Shown here piece by piece: positions 18,064 to 26,965 of a stretch of DNA of 64,000 nucleotides (position 1 is the first letter of the stretch; the number at the start of each line of letters is the position of its first letter). The stretch comes from Collinsella sp. GTDB taxonomy: Bacteria > Actinomycetota > Coriobacteriia > Coriobacteriales > Coriobacteriaceae. The translations under genes were made by a program, and so were the position numbers. The notes beneath the pieces are model-generated. The model was given only the letters and a program-made list of their open reading frames with translations. It did no database searches and was not told the origin of the DNA. The stretch is from positions 9,859 to 73,858 of the forward strand of contig DXMJ01000008.1 of the NCBI GenBank assembly GCA_019414265.1, written 5' to 3'.

Positions 18064-19964
18064 TTGAGTGTCGGGGCGTTTCCTTTAGCTATGACGGTGC
18101 CGCACCGGCACTCGACGGCGTCGATCTGAACATCGAGGATGGCGAGTTTTTCTGCATCCTCGGTGGCAATGGGTCGGGCAAGTCGACGTTTGCCAAGCAT
18201 CTGAATGCACTGTTGCGGCCCGATGCGGGTACGGTATGCGTCAACGGCATGGATGCGTCCGACCCCGAGCTGGTCTACGACATCCGCTCGACTGCGGGCA
18301 TGGTATTCCAGAATCCCGATGACCAGCTGGTGGCAACGCTTGTCGAAGATGACGTTGCGTTTGGTCCCGAAAACCTTGGCGTGCCGTCGGCACAAATTGC
18401 GCAGCGCGTGCGCGAGGCGCTGAAGGGTGTGGGCCTGGTGGGCTTTGAGCGTCACGAGACCCATGCGCTTTCGGGCGGCCAAAAGCAGCGCGTGGCGCTT
18501 GCCGGCGTGCTCGCCATGGAGCCGCGCGTGCTCATATTGGACGAGGCTTCCTCGATGCTCGATCCGCGTGGACGCAAGGGCCTCATGAAGGCTTGCCGCG
18601 CGTTGCACGATCGCGGCATGACCATCGTGATGATTACGCACTTTATGGAAGAGGCCGCCGAGGCCGATCGCGTTGCTGTCTTCCAAGCGGGCCGCGTTGC
18701 CATGCTCGGTACGCCCGAGGAAATCTTGACGCGGGCGGACGAACTTGCGCAGCTCAACCTGGATATGCCGGCGTCGTGCTGCCTAGGTAGGGCACTTCGT
18801 GAGAAGGGCGTTTCCGTTTGCGCGCAGGTGCGCGAGGCAGATATGGTCGCCGAGATTGCACAGGCTTATGCCGAGCGGAGCGGGACGAACATCGCAGGGC
18901 AGCCTTCCGCATCCGATTCCCATGTGCTTGACAATGGATCCTCTGCAACCGACGGGACAGCCGTGTCGGAGCCCGTCATCGAGATTTCGCACCTCTCGCA
19001 TAGTTACTCGCTGAGTGCCCGCGAGCGCCGCCGCTGGCATAAGCGCTCGGTCACTGCGGGCAAATCGAGCAAACAGGCTCTCTGGGGAAACGACCCCAGC
19101 AGCCCGTGGGCGCTGCGCGATGTATCGCTGACGGTGCGTCGCGGCGAGTTCCTGGGCTTGGCAGGTCATACCGGTTCGGGTAAGTCGACGCTGGTCCAGC
19201 ATCTCAACGGTTTGATTCGCCCCCAGGAGGGATCCGTTCGCGCGCTGGGGCTCGACCTATCAAACAAGAAAGACGCCGCTGCGGTTAAGGCCAAGGTCGG
19301 CGTGGTATTTCAGTATCCTGAGCGTCAGCTGTTTGCCGAAACCGTGGCGCAGGACGTGGCGTTTGGTCCGCACAACCTTGGCTTGTCGCAAGATGAAGTC
19401 GACCGTCGTGTCGAGTCATCACTCTCGCGCGTGGGCCTCGATCTTTCCACGGTCGGCGACAAGAGCCCCTTTGAGCTTTCGGGCGGCCAGCAGCGCCGCG
19501 TGGCGTTTGCCGGCGTGCTCGCCATGGAGCCCGAGGTGCTGGTGCTCGACGAGCCCATGGCGGGGCTCGATCCGGCTGCGCGCAGGGATTTCCTTGAGCT
19601 TATCGGTCGACTTCACCGCGAGGGCCTGACCGTTGTCATGGTTTCGCACAGCATGGATGACCTGGCAAATTGTTGTGACCGTATTGTTGTGATGAACGAG
19701 GGCGCGGTGTTTGCCGAGGGAACGCCCGTGCAGGTTTTTGCGCACGCGAACGAGCTCAAGTCGATCGGCCTGGGCGTTCCTGCCGCCCAGCGCATGGCGC
19801 TGGCGCTCGCGCAAGCCGGTGTGCCGCTCTGCTGCGACAAGCTTTATACGGTTGAGGCGCTGGCCGACGAGCTGGCCGGCTTGCTGCTGGGCTGCGCGGA
19901 CGTGCCTTTGAGGGTTCCGTGTCAGGCCGGTTCCACGGCGCCCACGCGAGAGGAGGGCTGCTAA
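18060..19964 (+). CDS. ecfA: fused double ECF ATPase (EcfA1-EcfA2)
   Basis: A 634-residue protein containing two complete ABC ATPase domains that normally come as separate EcfA and EcfA' proteins. Domain 1: Walker A GGNGSGKST near residue 38, signature LSGGQKQR, Walker B VLILDEASSML. Domain 2, after a linker of about 60 residues: GHTGSGKST near residue 365, LSGGQQRR, VLVLDEPMAGLD, and SHSMDDL for the switch histidine. Both sites look competent. It powers RibU, and possibly other S components if EcfAT is shared. It overlaps ribU by 4 bases and ecfT by 1. Confidence 0.93.
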   Translation: MIECRGVSFSYDGAAPALDGVDLNIEDGEFFCILGGNGSGKSTFAKHLNALLRPDAGTVCVNGMDASDPELVYDIRSTAGMVFQNPDDQLVATLVEDDVAFGPENLGVPSAQIAQRVREALKGVGLVGFERHETHALSGGQKQRVALAGVLAMEPRVLILDEASSMLDPRGRKGLMKACRALHDRGMTIVMITHFMEEAAEADRVAVFQAGRVAMLGTPEEILTRADELAQLNLDMPASCCLGRALREKGVSVCAQVREADMVAEIAQAYAERSGTNIAGQPSASDSHVLDNGSSATDGTAVSEPVIEISHLSHSYSLSARERRRWHKRSVTAGKSSKQALWGNDPSSPWALRDVSLTVRRGEFLGLAGHTGSGKSTLVQHLNGLIRPQEGSVRALGLDLSNKKDAAAVKAKVGVVFQYPERQLFAETVAQDVAFGPHNLGLSQDEVDRRVESSLSRVGLDLSTVGDKSPFELSGGQQRRVAFAGVLAMEPEVLVLDEPMAGLDPAARRDFLELIGRLHREGLTVVMVSHSMDDLANCCDRIVVMNEGAVFAEGTPVQVFAHANELKSIGLGVPAAQRMALALAQAGVPLCCDKLYTVEALADELAGLLLGCADVPLRVPCQAGSTAPTREEGC

Positions 19965-20764
19965 TGGAGGCGTTCTCATTTGGCAGCTACTATCCCGGGG
20001 ATAGCGCGGTGCATCGCCTGGATCCGCGCACTAAGCTGCTCCTAGGTTTCGCATTTCTGATCACCGTGCTCACTGTCGGAATCTTCCGCGGGTTGGTTCC
20101 GGTCGCAATGTTTGTCGTGCTGGTCTATGTCGCAGCCCGAGTGCCGTTGCGCCGGGTCCTATCATCGATGGCACCATTGCTGGCGATTGTCGTGGTGGTC
20201 GCGGTGCTCAACCTGTTTTCCGACCAGAGTGGCCGCATCCTGTGGCAGCTTGGCTTTTTGCAGGTGAGCGAGGGCTCGCTGCGTTCTGCGGCGTTTGTGG
20301 CGTGCCGCCTGACGTTGATGATGGCCGGCATGAGCGCCATTACACTCACCACGCCGACGCTCGACCTCACCGCGGGCTTTGAACGTCTGCTCGCACCATT
20401 TGCGCGCGTGGGGCTTCCGGCGCACGAGCTCGGCATGATTATGGGTATCGCGCTGCGGTTTATGCCGCAATTTGCCACCGAGATGAAACAGACGGCCGAT
20501 GCACAGGCAAGTCGCGGCGCGCGCGTGACGGGCGGTCCGCTCGGCGGTGTGCGCATGCTCGGCAGTGTGGCGATTCCGCTGTTCACCGGCGTGTTCCGTC
20601 ATGCCGAGACGCTTTCGGCCGCCATGGATGCGCGCTGTTATCACGGCGAGCGGGGACGCACGCGTCTGCATGCGCTTGCGTTTGGCCGGGGGGATGTACT
20701 GGCAGCGCTGGCGATGGCGCTGCTGGTGACATGCGTTGTCGTTATCAATCTTCAACTCGTCTAA
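19964..20764 (+). CDS. ecfT: ECF transporter transmembrane component EcfT
   Basis: A 266-residue membrane protein with about five helices. It links the S component to the ATPases through two coupling helices carrying Ala-Arg-Gly-like motifs, seen here as ASRGAR near residue 182 and MDARCYHG near residue 221; the second has Cys where Gly is usual. GMIMGIALRFMPQF, typical of the family, precedes the first. The start is ATG 19964, overlapping the ecfA stop by one base, with GAGGAGGG upstream. It completes a self-contained riboflavin uptake operon. Confidence 0.93.
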   Translation: MEAFSFGSYYPGDSAVHRLDPRTKLLLGFAFLITVLTVGIFRGLVPVAMFVVLVYVAARVPLRRVLSSMAPLLAIVVVVAVLNLFSDQSGRILWQLGFLQVSEGSLRSAAFVACRLTLMMAGMSAITLTTPTLDLTAGFERLLAPFARVGLPAHELGMIMGIALRFMPQFATEMKQTADAQASRGARVTGGPLGGVRMLGSVAIPLFTGVFRHAETLSAAMDARCYHGERGRTRLHALAFGRGDVLAALAMALLVTCVVVINLQLV

Positions 20765-20794
20765 GCTCGATTCGAGCGCAAGAAAGGGGTCTCT

Positions 20795-21241
20795 ATGACC
20801 GACACCGATCGCACGGCTCAGCTCGAGCGCGCCTGCTCGTATCTCAGGCGCATTCCGGCGTGGTATCTTGCCACGACCGATGCGAGCGACGGGCATCAGC
20901 CCCGCGTGAGGCCGTTTTCGTTTGCCATGGTCGATGATGGCAAGCTGTGGTTTTGCACGTCGCGCGACAAGGACGTGTGGGCGGAGTTGAGCGCGAATCC
21001 CAAGTTTGAGGTATCGGGCTGGAAGCCGGGGGAGTGCTGGATCGTGTTAACTGGCGAGGCCGCGCTCGAGGACGATGCATTCGTGAGCGACAAGGTGCGC
21101 CAAGTGGGCTTTAAGCACATGGTGGGCATTGGCGAGCAACACGATAGCGCCAACGATGGCCGCCTTGCATTCTTCTCGGTCCGCAACATCGCCGCACGGT
21201 TCTGCGATATCGACGGCAGTGAAGAGCGCCTCGAGCTCTAA
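20795..21241 (+). CDS. PNPOx-fold flavin-binding protein, copy 1
   Basis: A 148-residue split-barrel protein of the pyridoxamine 5'-phosphate oxidase superfamily. The family core is VRPFSFAMVDDGKLWFCTS (residues about 38-56), then FEVSGWKPGECWIVLTGEA. Relatives bind FMN or F420 and act as small reductases or flavin carriers; the substrate is unknown. The start ATG follows AAAGGGG. It lies 30 bases after ecfT and may be cotranscribed with the riboflavin transporter, which fits a flavin user. The next gene is a paralogue. Confidence 0.82.
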   Translation: MTDTDRTAQLERACSYLRRIPAWYLATTDASDGHQPRVRPFSFAMVDDGKLWFCTSRDKDVWAELSANPKFEVSGWKPGECWIVLTGEAALEDDAFVSDKVRQVGFKHMVGIGEQHDSANDGRLAFFSVRNIAARFCDIDGSEERLEL

Positions 21242-21295
21242 TTTCCCAAATTGACTACCCATTCCAAAAAGACTGGTCAGGCGACAGGAGGAAAC

Positions 21296-21706
21296 GTGGA
21301 CGGATTGAATACGGTGCTGGAGTATCTGACGTCGGTGCCGGCGTGGTATCTGGCGACGAGCGTGGGCGGGCAGCCGCATGTGCGTCCGTTCTCGTTTGCG
21401 CAGATTCAGGACGGCAAGCTGTGGTTTGTGACAGCGCGCACCAAAGATGTGTGGCAGGAGCTGCTGCAAAACCAGCGCTTTGAGGTCACGAGTTGGTGGC
21501 CGGGCCATGGTTGGTTGATCCTGCGCGGGCGTGCGGGGCTGGAAGACCGGGCTTCGAGCGAAATGCGCGAGGCCGGATGGAAGCATCTTGAGCGCTTGAG
21601 CGAGCACTATGAGGGGCCTAACGACCCCGCGCTCGTCTTCTTTAGCGTCGAGGATCCTGAGGCATTTATCTGCAATCATGACGAATGGGTGCCGGTTGAG
21701 CTCTAG
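21296..21706 (+). CDS. PNPOx-fold flavin-binding protein, copy 2
   Basis: A 136-residue paralogue of the preceding protein. The shared pattern is VPAWYLAT, HVRPFSFAQIQDGKLWFVTA, KDVWQELLQNQRFEVTSWWP and VFFSVEDPEAFICN. The start is GTG 21296, 4 bases after AGGAGG; an upstream in-frame TTG at 21251 has no such site and lies in a repeat fragment. Two adjacent diverged copies suggest a duplication followed by change of substrate, or a heterodimer. A long hairpin follows. Confidence 0.8.
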   Translation: MDGLNTVLEYLTSVPAWYLATSVGGQPHVRPFSFAQIQDGKLWFVTARTKDVWQELLQNQRFEVTSWWPGHGWLILRGRAGLEDRASSEMREAGWKHLERLSEHYEGPNDPALVFFSVEDPEAFICNHDEWVPVEL

Positions 21707-21743
21707 CCAGCTGGCTCATCCTAACAACTTAGTTTTCGCATGG

Positions 21744-21797
21744 GCGGACCCCGTGTTGCCCGGCACCGTAAGGAGTGCCGGTCAATACGGGGCCCGC
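21744..21797 (+). terminator. long hairpin terminator after the flavoprotein pair
   Basis: A 23-bp imperfect stem (20 of 23 pairs) from 21744 to 21797 with the loop CGTAAGGA and TCTATTTG after it. It separates the flavin block from the arginine genes. Confidence 0.6.
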
Positions 21798-21841
21798 TCT
21801 ATTTGTCAATTCCTTCAAGCGAATGTGTCGGGAATGTTTCA

Positions 21842-21912
21842 ATGCATGAACATGCAAGCTATTTACGTATTCATGCATCTTTTGGTGCTAAAGTTTCAAC
21901 CCACCTCATAAT
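21842..21912 (+). promoter_or_regulatory. argC promoter region with candidate ARG-box palindrome
   Basis: ATGCATGAA (21842-21850) and TTCATGCAT (21870-21878) are perfect inverted repeats 19 bases apart. They contain the TGAA/TTCA halves seen in ArgR operators. A candidate -10 CATAAT lies at 21907-21912. Repression by arginine through ArgR is an inference. Confidence 0.4.
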
Positions 21913-21963
21913 GACCGCTGCGAAATGCGCATCGGTGCATAAATCGCAGACAAGGAGTCTGAT

Positions 21964-23034
21964 ATGTCTTTGAAGGTTGGAATCGTCGGCGCGGCTGGAT
22001 ATGCCGGAGCCGAGCTCATTCGCCTCGTACTCGGCCATCCCGAGTTTGAACTTGTTGCCATTACGTCCAACGCCGATGCCGGCCAGCCGCTGTCCGCAGT
22101 GTATCCGAGCTTTGCTGGCGTAAGCAATCTGGTTTTCACCACGCATGACGCCCCCGAGCTCAAAAGCTGCGATGCGGTTTTTCTTGCCGTGCCGCACACG
22201 GCTGCCATGGCGCAGGTGCCCGCGCTCCTTGCCGCGGGCGTTTCCTGCTTTGATCTTTCGGCCGATTACCGTCTGAGCGACCCGTCCGTCTTTGAGGCAT
22301 GGTATGCCGCCGAGCACACGAGCCCCGAGCTGCTCAAGACCCGCGCTTTTGGCCTGCCCGAGCTGTTCTGCCAGGACTTAGAGACCGCTGCTTCCAGCCA
22401 TGCCGCCGGAAAGCCCGTTTTGGTCGCTTGCGCCGGCTGCTATCCCACCGCAACGAGCCTCGCTGCCGCTCCTGCCGTGCGTGCGGGCTGGGTGGCAGAG
22501 AACGGCCCCGTAATCGTCGATGCCATTAGTGGCGTGACGGGCGCCGGTAAGTCCTGCAACGCTCGCACCCATTTTTGTAGCGCGGACGAGAACCTGGAGG
22601 CCTATGGCGTAGGCAAACATCGCCATACGCCCGAGATTGAGCAGATCCTGGACCTGACCGATCGCGTCGTCTTTACTCCGCACTTGGCACCGCTCAAGCG
22701 CGGCCTGCTTTCCACGGTGACGATGCCGCTCGCGCCGCAGGCTCTCGACGCGTTGGCCCTTGAGGACGTCGTCGACCATTACAAGAAGTTCTACGCCGGT
22801 CGCACCTTTGTGCGCGTGCTCGATGCCGGCCAGCAGCCCAAGACGGCTTCGGTCGTCGGCACCAACGCTGCCCAGATTGGCCTTGCGCTCAACAAGCGCG
22901 CGGGCGTGCTGGTGGCGACGGGTGCTATCGACAATCTGTGCAAGGGTGCAGCAGGCCAGGCGGTCCAGTGCGCCAACATCGTTTTTGGCTTTGACGAGCG
23001 ACGAGGCTTGCCCACAGTGGCGTGCCCGGTGTAG
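21964..23034 (+). CDS. argC: N-acetyl-gamma-glutamyl-phosphate reductase
   Basis: A 356-residue NADPH-dependent reductase, the third step of arginine synthesis. The dinucleotide site GIVGAAGYAGAELIRL is at the N-terminus. The catalytic cysteine lies in ACAGCYPTATS near residue 158, and HRHTPEIEQ and LKRGLLSTV are in the expected places. Ribosome site AAGGAGTCTGAT precedes the ATG. It leads the run argC-argJ-argB-argD, the usual order for organisms using the cyclic acetyl route. No argR, argF, argG or argH is in the window. Confidence 0.96.
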   Translation: MSLKVGIVGAAGYAGAELIRLVLGHPEFELVAITSNADAGQPLSAVYPSFAGVSNLVFTTHDAPELKSCDAVFLAVPHTAAMAQVPALLAAGVSCFDLSADYRLSDPSVFEAWYAAEHTSPELLKTRAFGLPELFCQDLETAASSHAAGKPVLVACAGCYPTATSLAAAPAVRAGWVAENGPVIVDAISGVTGAGKSCNARTHFCSADENLEAYGVGKHRHTPEIEQILDLTDRVVFTPHLAPLKRGLLSTVTMPLAPQALDALALEDVVDHYKKFYAGRTFVRVLDAGQQPKTASVVGTNAAQIGLALNKRAGVLVATGAIDNLCKGAAGQAVQCANIVFGFDERRGLPTVACPV

Positions 23035-23169
23035 CACATTCGATTGTTAACGATTTGGTAGTCGGGTATCGAGTTGGGCGCCACTTTTAAGCTGGTCTAC
23101 TAATTGCGACCGGTATGGCGTGTCAGCCGATGCCCGCTTTTTTATTTGATATAAGGAGTCGTAGGGACG

Positions 23170-24438
23170 ATGGATACCGACCTGATTGATATTAAGATTC
23201 GCGCCGTCGAGGGTGGCGTTACGGCGGCAGCTGGCTTTAAGGCCGCAGGCATCCATGCGGGATTCCGGAAGAATCCCGAGCGATTGGACTATGCGCTCGT
23301 CGTGCCCGATAAGCCCTGTCCCGGCGCCGGCGTGTTTACGAGCAACCGCTTTTGCGCGGCGCCCGTGCAGGTGAGTCGTGTCAACCTGGGCGGTGCGGAC
23401 AAGGGCTATGGCAACATCGCCGGCGTTTCAATCAACTCCGGCAACGCGAATGCCGCCACGGGCGAGACCGGCCTTGCCTGCGCGCGAGAGACATGCAATA
23501 TCGCGTCGCAGGTCATCGGCTGTGAACCCCAGCAGATCCTAGTTGCATCCACAGGCGTGATTGGACAGATTTTGCCGATCGACACGTTTGAGGCAGCCGT
23601 CCCGTCCGCCTACGAGGCGCTCTCTGCCCATGGCGGTGCCGATGCGGCCCGTGCCATCATGACGACCGATACGCATTCCAAGGAGTATGCCGTTCGCTAT
23701 CGCAGCGAGGCTGCGGGCCATGCGGGCAACGCTTATACGGTGGGCGGCATGTGCAAGGGCTCGGGCATGATCATGCCCAATATGGCCACCATGATCGCGG
23801 TCATTACTACCGATGCCCCCGTCGAGCCGGCGGCGCTCCACACCTTACTGCTCTCGACCGTTAAGCAGACCTTTAATAAGGTGACGGTCGATTCCGATAC
23901 CTCGACCAACGACACCTGCATCATGCTTGCTTCTGGCGCTGCTGCCGCTGATACCGAGGCTATCGTCGAGGGCACTGATGCCTTTGACGAACTGTCCTTT
24001 GCCGTGCACGAGGTGTGCGAGAGCCTGGCGCGCAACATTGCGGCCGATGGCGAGGGTGCGTCAAAGCTCGTGACGGTTAACGTCGCCGGCGCCGCCAACG
24101 ACGAGGAAGCCGATATCGCCGCCCGCGCCGTCGCCAATTCGCCGCTCGTCAAGACCTGCATCGCCGGCCACGACTGCAACTGGGGCCGCGTCGCCATGGC
24201 GCTTGGCAAGTGCGGCGTGAAGTTTAATCAGGAAGACGTTTCCATCGACATGATGGGCATGCCCGTCTGTCGCGATGGTCTGACCGTTCCCTTTGACGAG
24301 GACGAGGCTCTGCGACGTTTTGAGGCGCCCGAGATCGTGATCTCGGCCGACCTGGGCGCAGGCGATGCGGCAACGACCGTGTGGACCTGCGACCTCACGC
24401 ACGAGTACATCTCCATCAACGGTGACTACCGTTCCTAG
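23170..24438 (+). CDS. argJ: ArgJ, bifunctional ornithine acetyltransferase/N-acetylglutamate synthase
   Basis: A 422-residue ArgJ that recycles acetyl groups from N-acetylornithine to glutamate. The precursor self-cleaves before the nucleophilic threonine in GMIMPNMATMIAVI near residue 200, giving alpha and beta chains. GGVTAAAGFKAAGIHAG at the N-terminus and VDSDTSTNDT near the substrate site are family features. The start ATG follows ATAAGGAGTCG. It lies 135 bases after argC. Whether it also accepts acetyl-CoA (bifunctional form) cannot be told from sequence; no argA is seen nearby. Confidence 0.95.
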   Translation: MDTDLIDIKIRAVEGGVTAAAGFKAAGIHAGFRKNPERLDYALVVPDKPCPGAGVFTSNRFCAAPVQVSRVNLGGADKGYGNIAGVSINSGNANAATGETGLACARETCNIASQVIGCEPQQILVASTGVIGQILPIDTFEAAVPSAYEALSAHGGADAARAIMTTDTHSKEYAVRYRSEAAGHAGNAYTVGGMCKGSGMIMPNMATMIAVITTDAPVEPAALHTLLLSTVKQTFNKVTVDSDTSTNDTCIMLASGAAAADTEAIVEGTDAFDELSFAVHEVCESLARNIAADGEGASKLVTVNVAGAANDEEADIAARAVANSPLVKTCIAGHDCNWGRVAMALGKCGVKFNQEDVSIDMMGMPVCRDGLTVPFDEDEALRRFEAPEIVISADLGAGDAATTVWTCDLTHEYISINGDYRS

Positions 24439-24519
24439 ATTCCAGGCACGCTGCGCATCTTGCCGCGATTGCGGACGGCGGAGCACGGCACGATAACGAT
24501 ACGAAAGACGAGGCAGATT

Positions 24520-25500
24520 ATGAAATTCGCACGCGATTGTCGTTCGAGCGAATCCAACGAAGCAACCGCGCAGCTGCTGTTCGAAGCGCTGCCGTGGATT
24601 AAAAACCTGACCGGCAAGACGGTCGTTATCAAGTATGGCGGAGCCGCCATGGTCGATGAGCAGCTGCGCCGCGACGTGATGAGCGACATCGTTTTGCTCA
24701 AGATCATCGGTATGCGCCCCGTCATCGTGCATGGCGGCGGCAAGGCCATCAACGAGGCGCTGAGCCATTACGATATTCCCGTCGAGTTTAAGAACGGCCA
24801 GCGCGTGACCACGCCGGCGACTATGGATATCGTGCGCGAGGTGCTGGGCGGCAAGGTTAACCAGGAGCTGGTCGCCGCCATCAACCACCACGGCAACCTG
24901 GCCGTAGGCGTGTCGGGCAGCGATGCCGGCACACTCATCGCCGAGCTGCTCGACCCCGAGCTCGGTCGCGTGGGCAAAGTGACGCACGTCAACACCGACT
25001 ATATCGAGCGCTTGCTCGATAGCGAGTACATTCCCGTTATCGCTACCGTCGCGGCGGGGGAGGACGGTGGATTCTTCAACATCAATGCCGACACCGCTGC
25101 CGGTGCCGTTGCGGCGGCGCTTCACGCGCATAAGGCGATTTTTTTGACCGATGTCGACGGCCTGTACAAGGATTTTAGCGACAAGGACTCGCTTATCTCC
25201 AACCTGACGCTCGACGAGGTCAACGAGATGCTCTACGGCGGAGAAGTCGACAAGGGTATGATTCCCAAGCTGCGCGCCGCCGTCGATGCGCTTGCTGCTG
25301 GCGTGTTCCGAGCCCACATCATCAACGGCACGACGCCGCACTCGCTGCTGCTGGAGTTGCTGACCGATGCTGGCGTCGGTACCGTGATCCACTCCACCGA
25401 GACGGCCTACGAGTTCGATACGCATCCGCATCCGCTTTCGACGTTTGCGGCGCGTCTGACCGAGAACCTCGACGAGGTCGAGAAGCTCCAGACGGTCTAG
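24520..25500 (+). CDS. argB: acetylglutamate kinase
   Basis: A 326-residue kinase that phosphorylates N-acetylglutamate. Motifs: TVVIKYGGAAM near residue 35, RPVIVHGGGKAIN near residue 68, and FLTDVDGLYKDF near 208. The N-terminal extension of about 20 residues and the overall length resemble the arginine-sensitive hexameric type, which is usual with ArgJ. The start at 24520 is chosen because it has GAGG 5 bases upstream; the frame is open back to 24460 but without a good site. It is followed by argD after 69 bases. Confidence 0.95.
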   Translation: MKFARDCRSSESNEATAQLLFEALPWIKNLTGKTVVIKYGGAAMVDEQLRRDVMSDIVLLKIIGMRPVIVHGGGKAINEALSHYDIPVEFKNGQRVTTPATMDIVREVLGGKVNQELVAAINHHGNLAVGVSGSDAGTLIAELLDPELGRVGKVTHVNTDYIERLLDSEYIPVIATVAAGEDGGFFNINADTAAGAVAAALHAHKAIFLTDVDGLYKDFSDKDSLISNLTLDEVNEMLYGGEVDKGMIPKLRAAVDALAAGVFRAHIINGTTPHSLLLELLTDAGVGTVIHSTETAYEFDTHPHPLSTFAARLTENLDEVEKLQTV

Positions 25501-25569
25501 CCGACCCGCGGTCGTCGCGTCCCTGCACCCATAGCCCTGCGCCGTACGGCGCCCAACGAAAGGCATCTC

Positions 25570-26853
25570 ATGTCACTTGCAACTCAGCAATCACTCGAAT
25601 CCCATTACGTTATGCATACCTTTGGTCGCTCGCCGGTAGAGTTTGTCGAAGGTCACGGTATGAAGCTCATCGGTGACGATGGTCGTGAGTATCTCGACTT
25701 TCTCGCTGGTATCGGTGTGTGCAGCCTTGGCCACGGCAACCCTGCAGTGCTCTCGGCGCTCGAGGCTCAGACCAAAAAGCTTCTGCATGTGTCTAACTAC
25801 TTCTACATCGAGCAGCGTGGACAGGTCGCGGCGCTGCTGTCCAAGCTTGCCAACGACGACGTAGATGGTGCGTGCGTGCTGGCCGATGCCATTGCCGCCG
25901 GCGATGAGACCACGGCCGCTGCGCTCGGTGCCCCGGCTGCGGACGAGCAGGTGTGGGAGACGTTCTTTGCCAATTCTGGTGCCGAAGCCAACGAGGGCTC
26001 GATGAAGCTCGCGCGTCTGTACGCCAAGCGTGCTGGTAACGGCGGCAACACCATCGTATGCATGCGTGGCGGCTTCCACGGCCGTACGCTCGAGACCATT
26101 GCCGCCACCATGCAGGATCGGCTACAGGACAGTTTCCGTCCGCTGCCGGGTGGCTTTGTGGCCTGTACGCCCAACGATGTCGACGAACTGCGTTCGATCT
26201 TTAAGCAGCTGGGAAGCGAGGTCTGCGCCGTCATGCTCGAGCCGATTCAGGGCGAGAGCGGCGTGCACCCCATGACCGAGGAGTTTATGGCGGCGGCGCG
26301 CGACTTGGCACACGAGGTGGGCGCCGTTCTTATCGCCGACGAGGTCCAGTGTGGCATCTTCCGCTCCGGCAAGCCGTTTGCATTCCAGACCTATGGCGTG
26401 GAGCCCGACATTATGAGCCTTGCCAAGGGCATTGCCGATGGCGTGCCCATGGGTGCCGTGGTGGCAAAGAAGGAGATCGCCGACGTGTTTAAGCCGGGTG
26501 ACCACGGCTCGACCTTTGGCGGTAGCTGCTTGGCTGTCGCGGCGTGCGCCGCGACGCTCTCTGCGCTCGTGCGCGGCGATTTTGCCGAGCATGTTGCCAA
26601 GGTGGGTGCTTATATGGAGCAGGCGCTGGCTAAGCTTCCGCATGTGGTAGAGGTGCGTGGTCGCGGCCTGATGCTCGGCTGCGATTTGGATGATGCCGCG
26701 GGTGATGCACACGACGTCGTGGCCCGTGCATTGGGGGCTGGTGCCGTGATCAACGCTACAGGCGCACATACGCTGCGCTTCCTGCCGCCGCTCGTGTGCG
26801 AAGAGGCCGACGTGGACAACCTGATCGAGATCCTGGCGGGTGTTTTGGCTTAG
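25570..26853 (+). CDS. argD: acetylornithine aminotransferase
   Basis: A 427-residue PLP enzyme converting N-acetylglutamate semialdehyde to N-acetylornithine. FFANSGAEANEGSMKLAR and GGFHGRT are typical. The PLP lysine lies in SLAKGIADGVPMGA near residue 285. Compared with standard ArgD (about 395 residues) it carries an Ala/Asp-rich insertion of roughly 30 residues around positions 97-118, just before the VWETFFANSG strand. The start follows GAAAGGCATCTC. It is the last gene of the arginine cluster and ends in a clear terminator. Confidence 0.93.
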   Translation: MSLATQQSLESHYVMHTFGRSPVEFVEGHGMKLIGDDGREYLDFLAGIGVCSLGHGNPAVLSALEAQTKKLLHVSNYFYIEQRGQVAALLSKLANDDVDGACVLADAIAAGDETTAAALGAPAADEQVWETFFANSGAEANEGSMKLARLYAKRAGNGGNTIVCMRGGFHGRTLETIAATMQDRLQDSFRPLPGGFVACTPNDVDELRSIFKQLGSEVCAVMLEPIQGESGVHPMTEEFMAAARDLAHEVGAVLIADEVQCGIFRSGKPFAFQTYGVEPDIMSLAKGIADGVPMGAVVAKKEIADVFKPGDHGSTFGGSCLAVAACAATLSALVRGDFAEHVAKVGAYMEQALAKLPHVVEVRGRGLMLGCDLDDAAGDAHDVVARALGAGAVINATGAHTLRFLPPLVCEEADVDNLIEILAGVLA

Positions 26854-26878
26854 CGCTATTAGGCATAGCAATTTGAAG

Positions 26879-26937
26879 CGGGCTCCAGACCGTCACGTGC
26901 CGTTTGGCACACGATTGGGCGAACTGGAGCCCGTTTT
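26879..26937 (+). terminator. terminator after argD
   Basis: CGGGCTCCAG (26879-26888) pairs with CTGGAGCCCG (26924-26933) and is followed by TTTT; an inner GTGCC/GGCAC hairpin fills the loop. Confidence 0.85.
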
Positions 26938-26965
26938 GCTATCGATTTACCATGGCCGGGATGGG

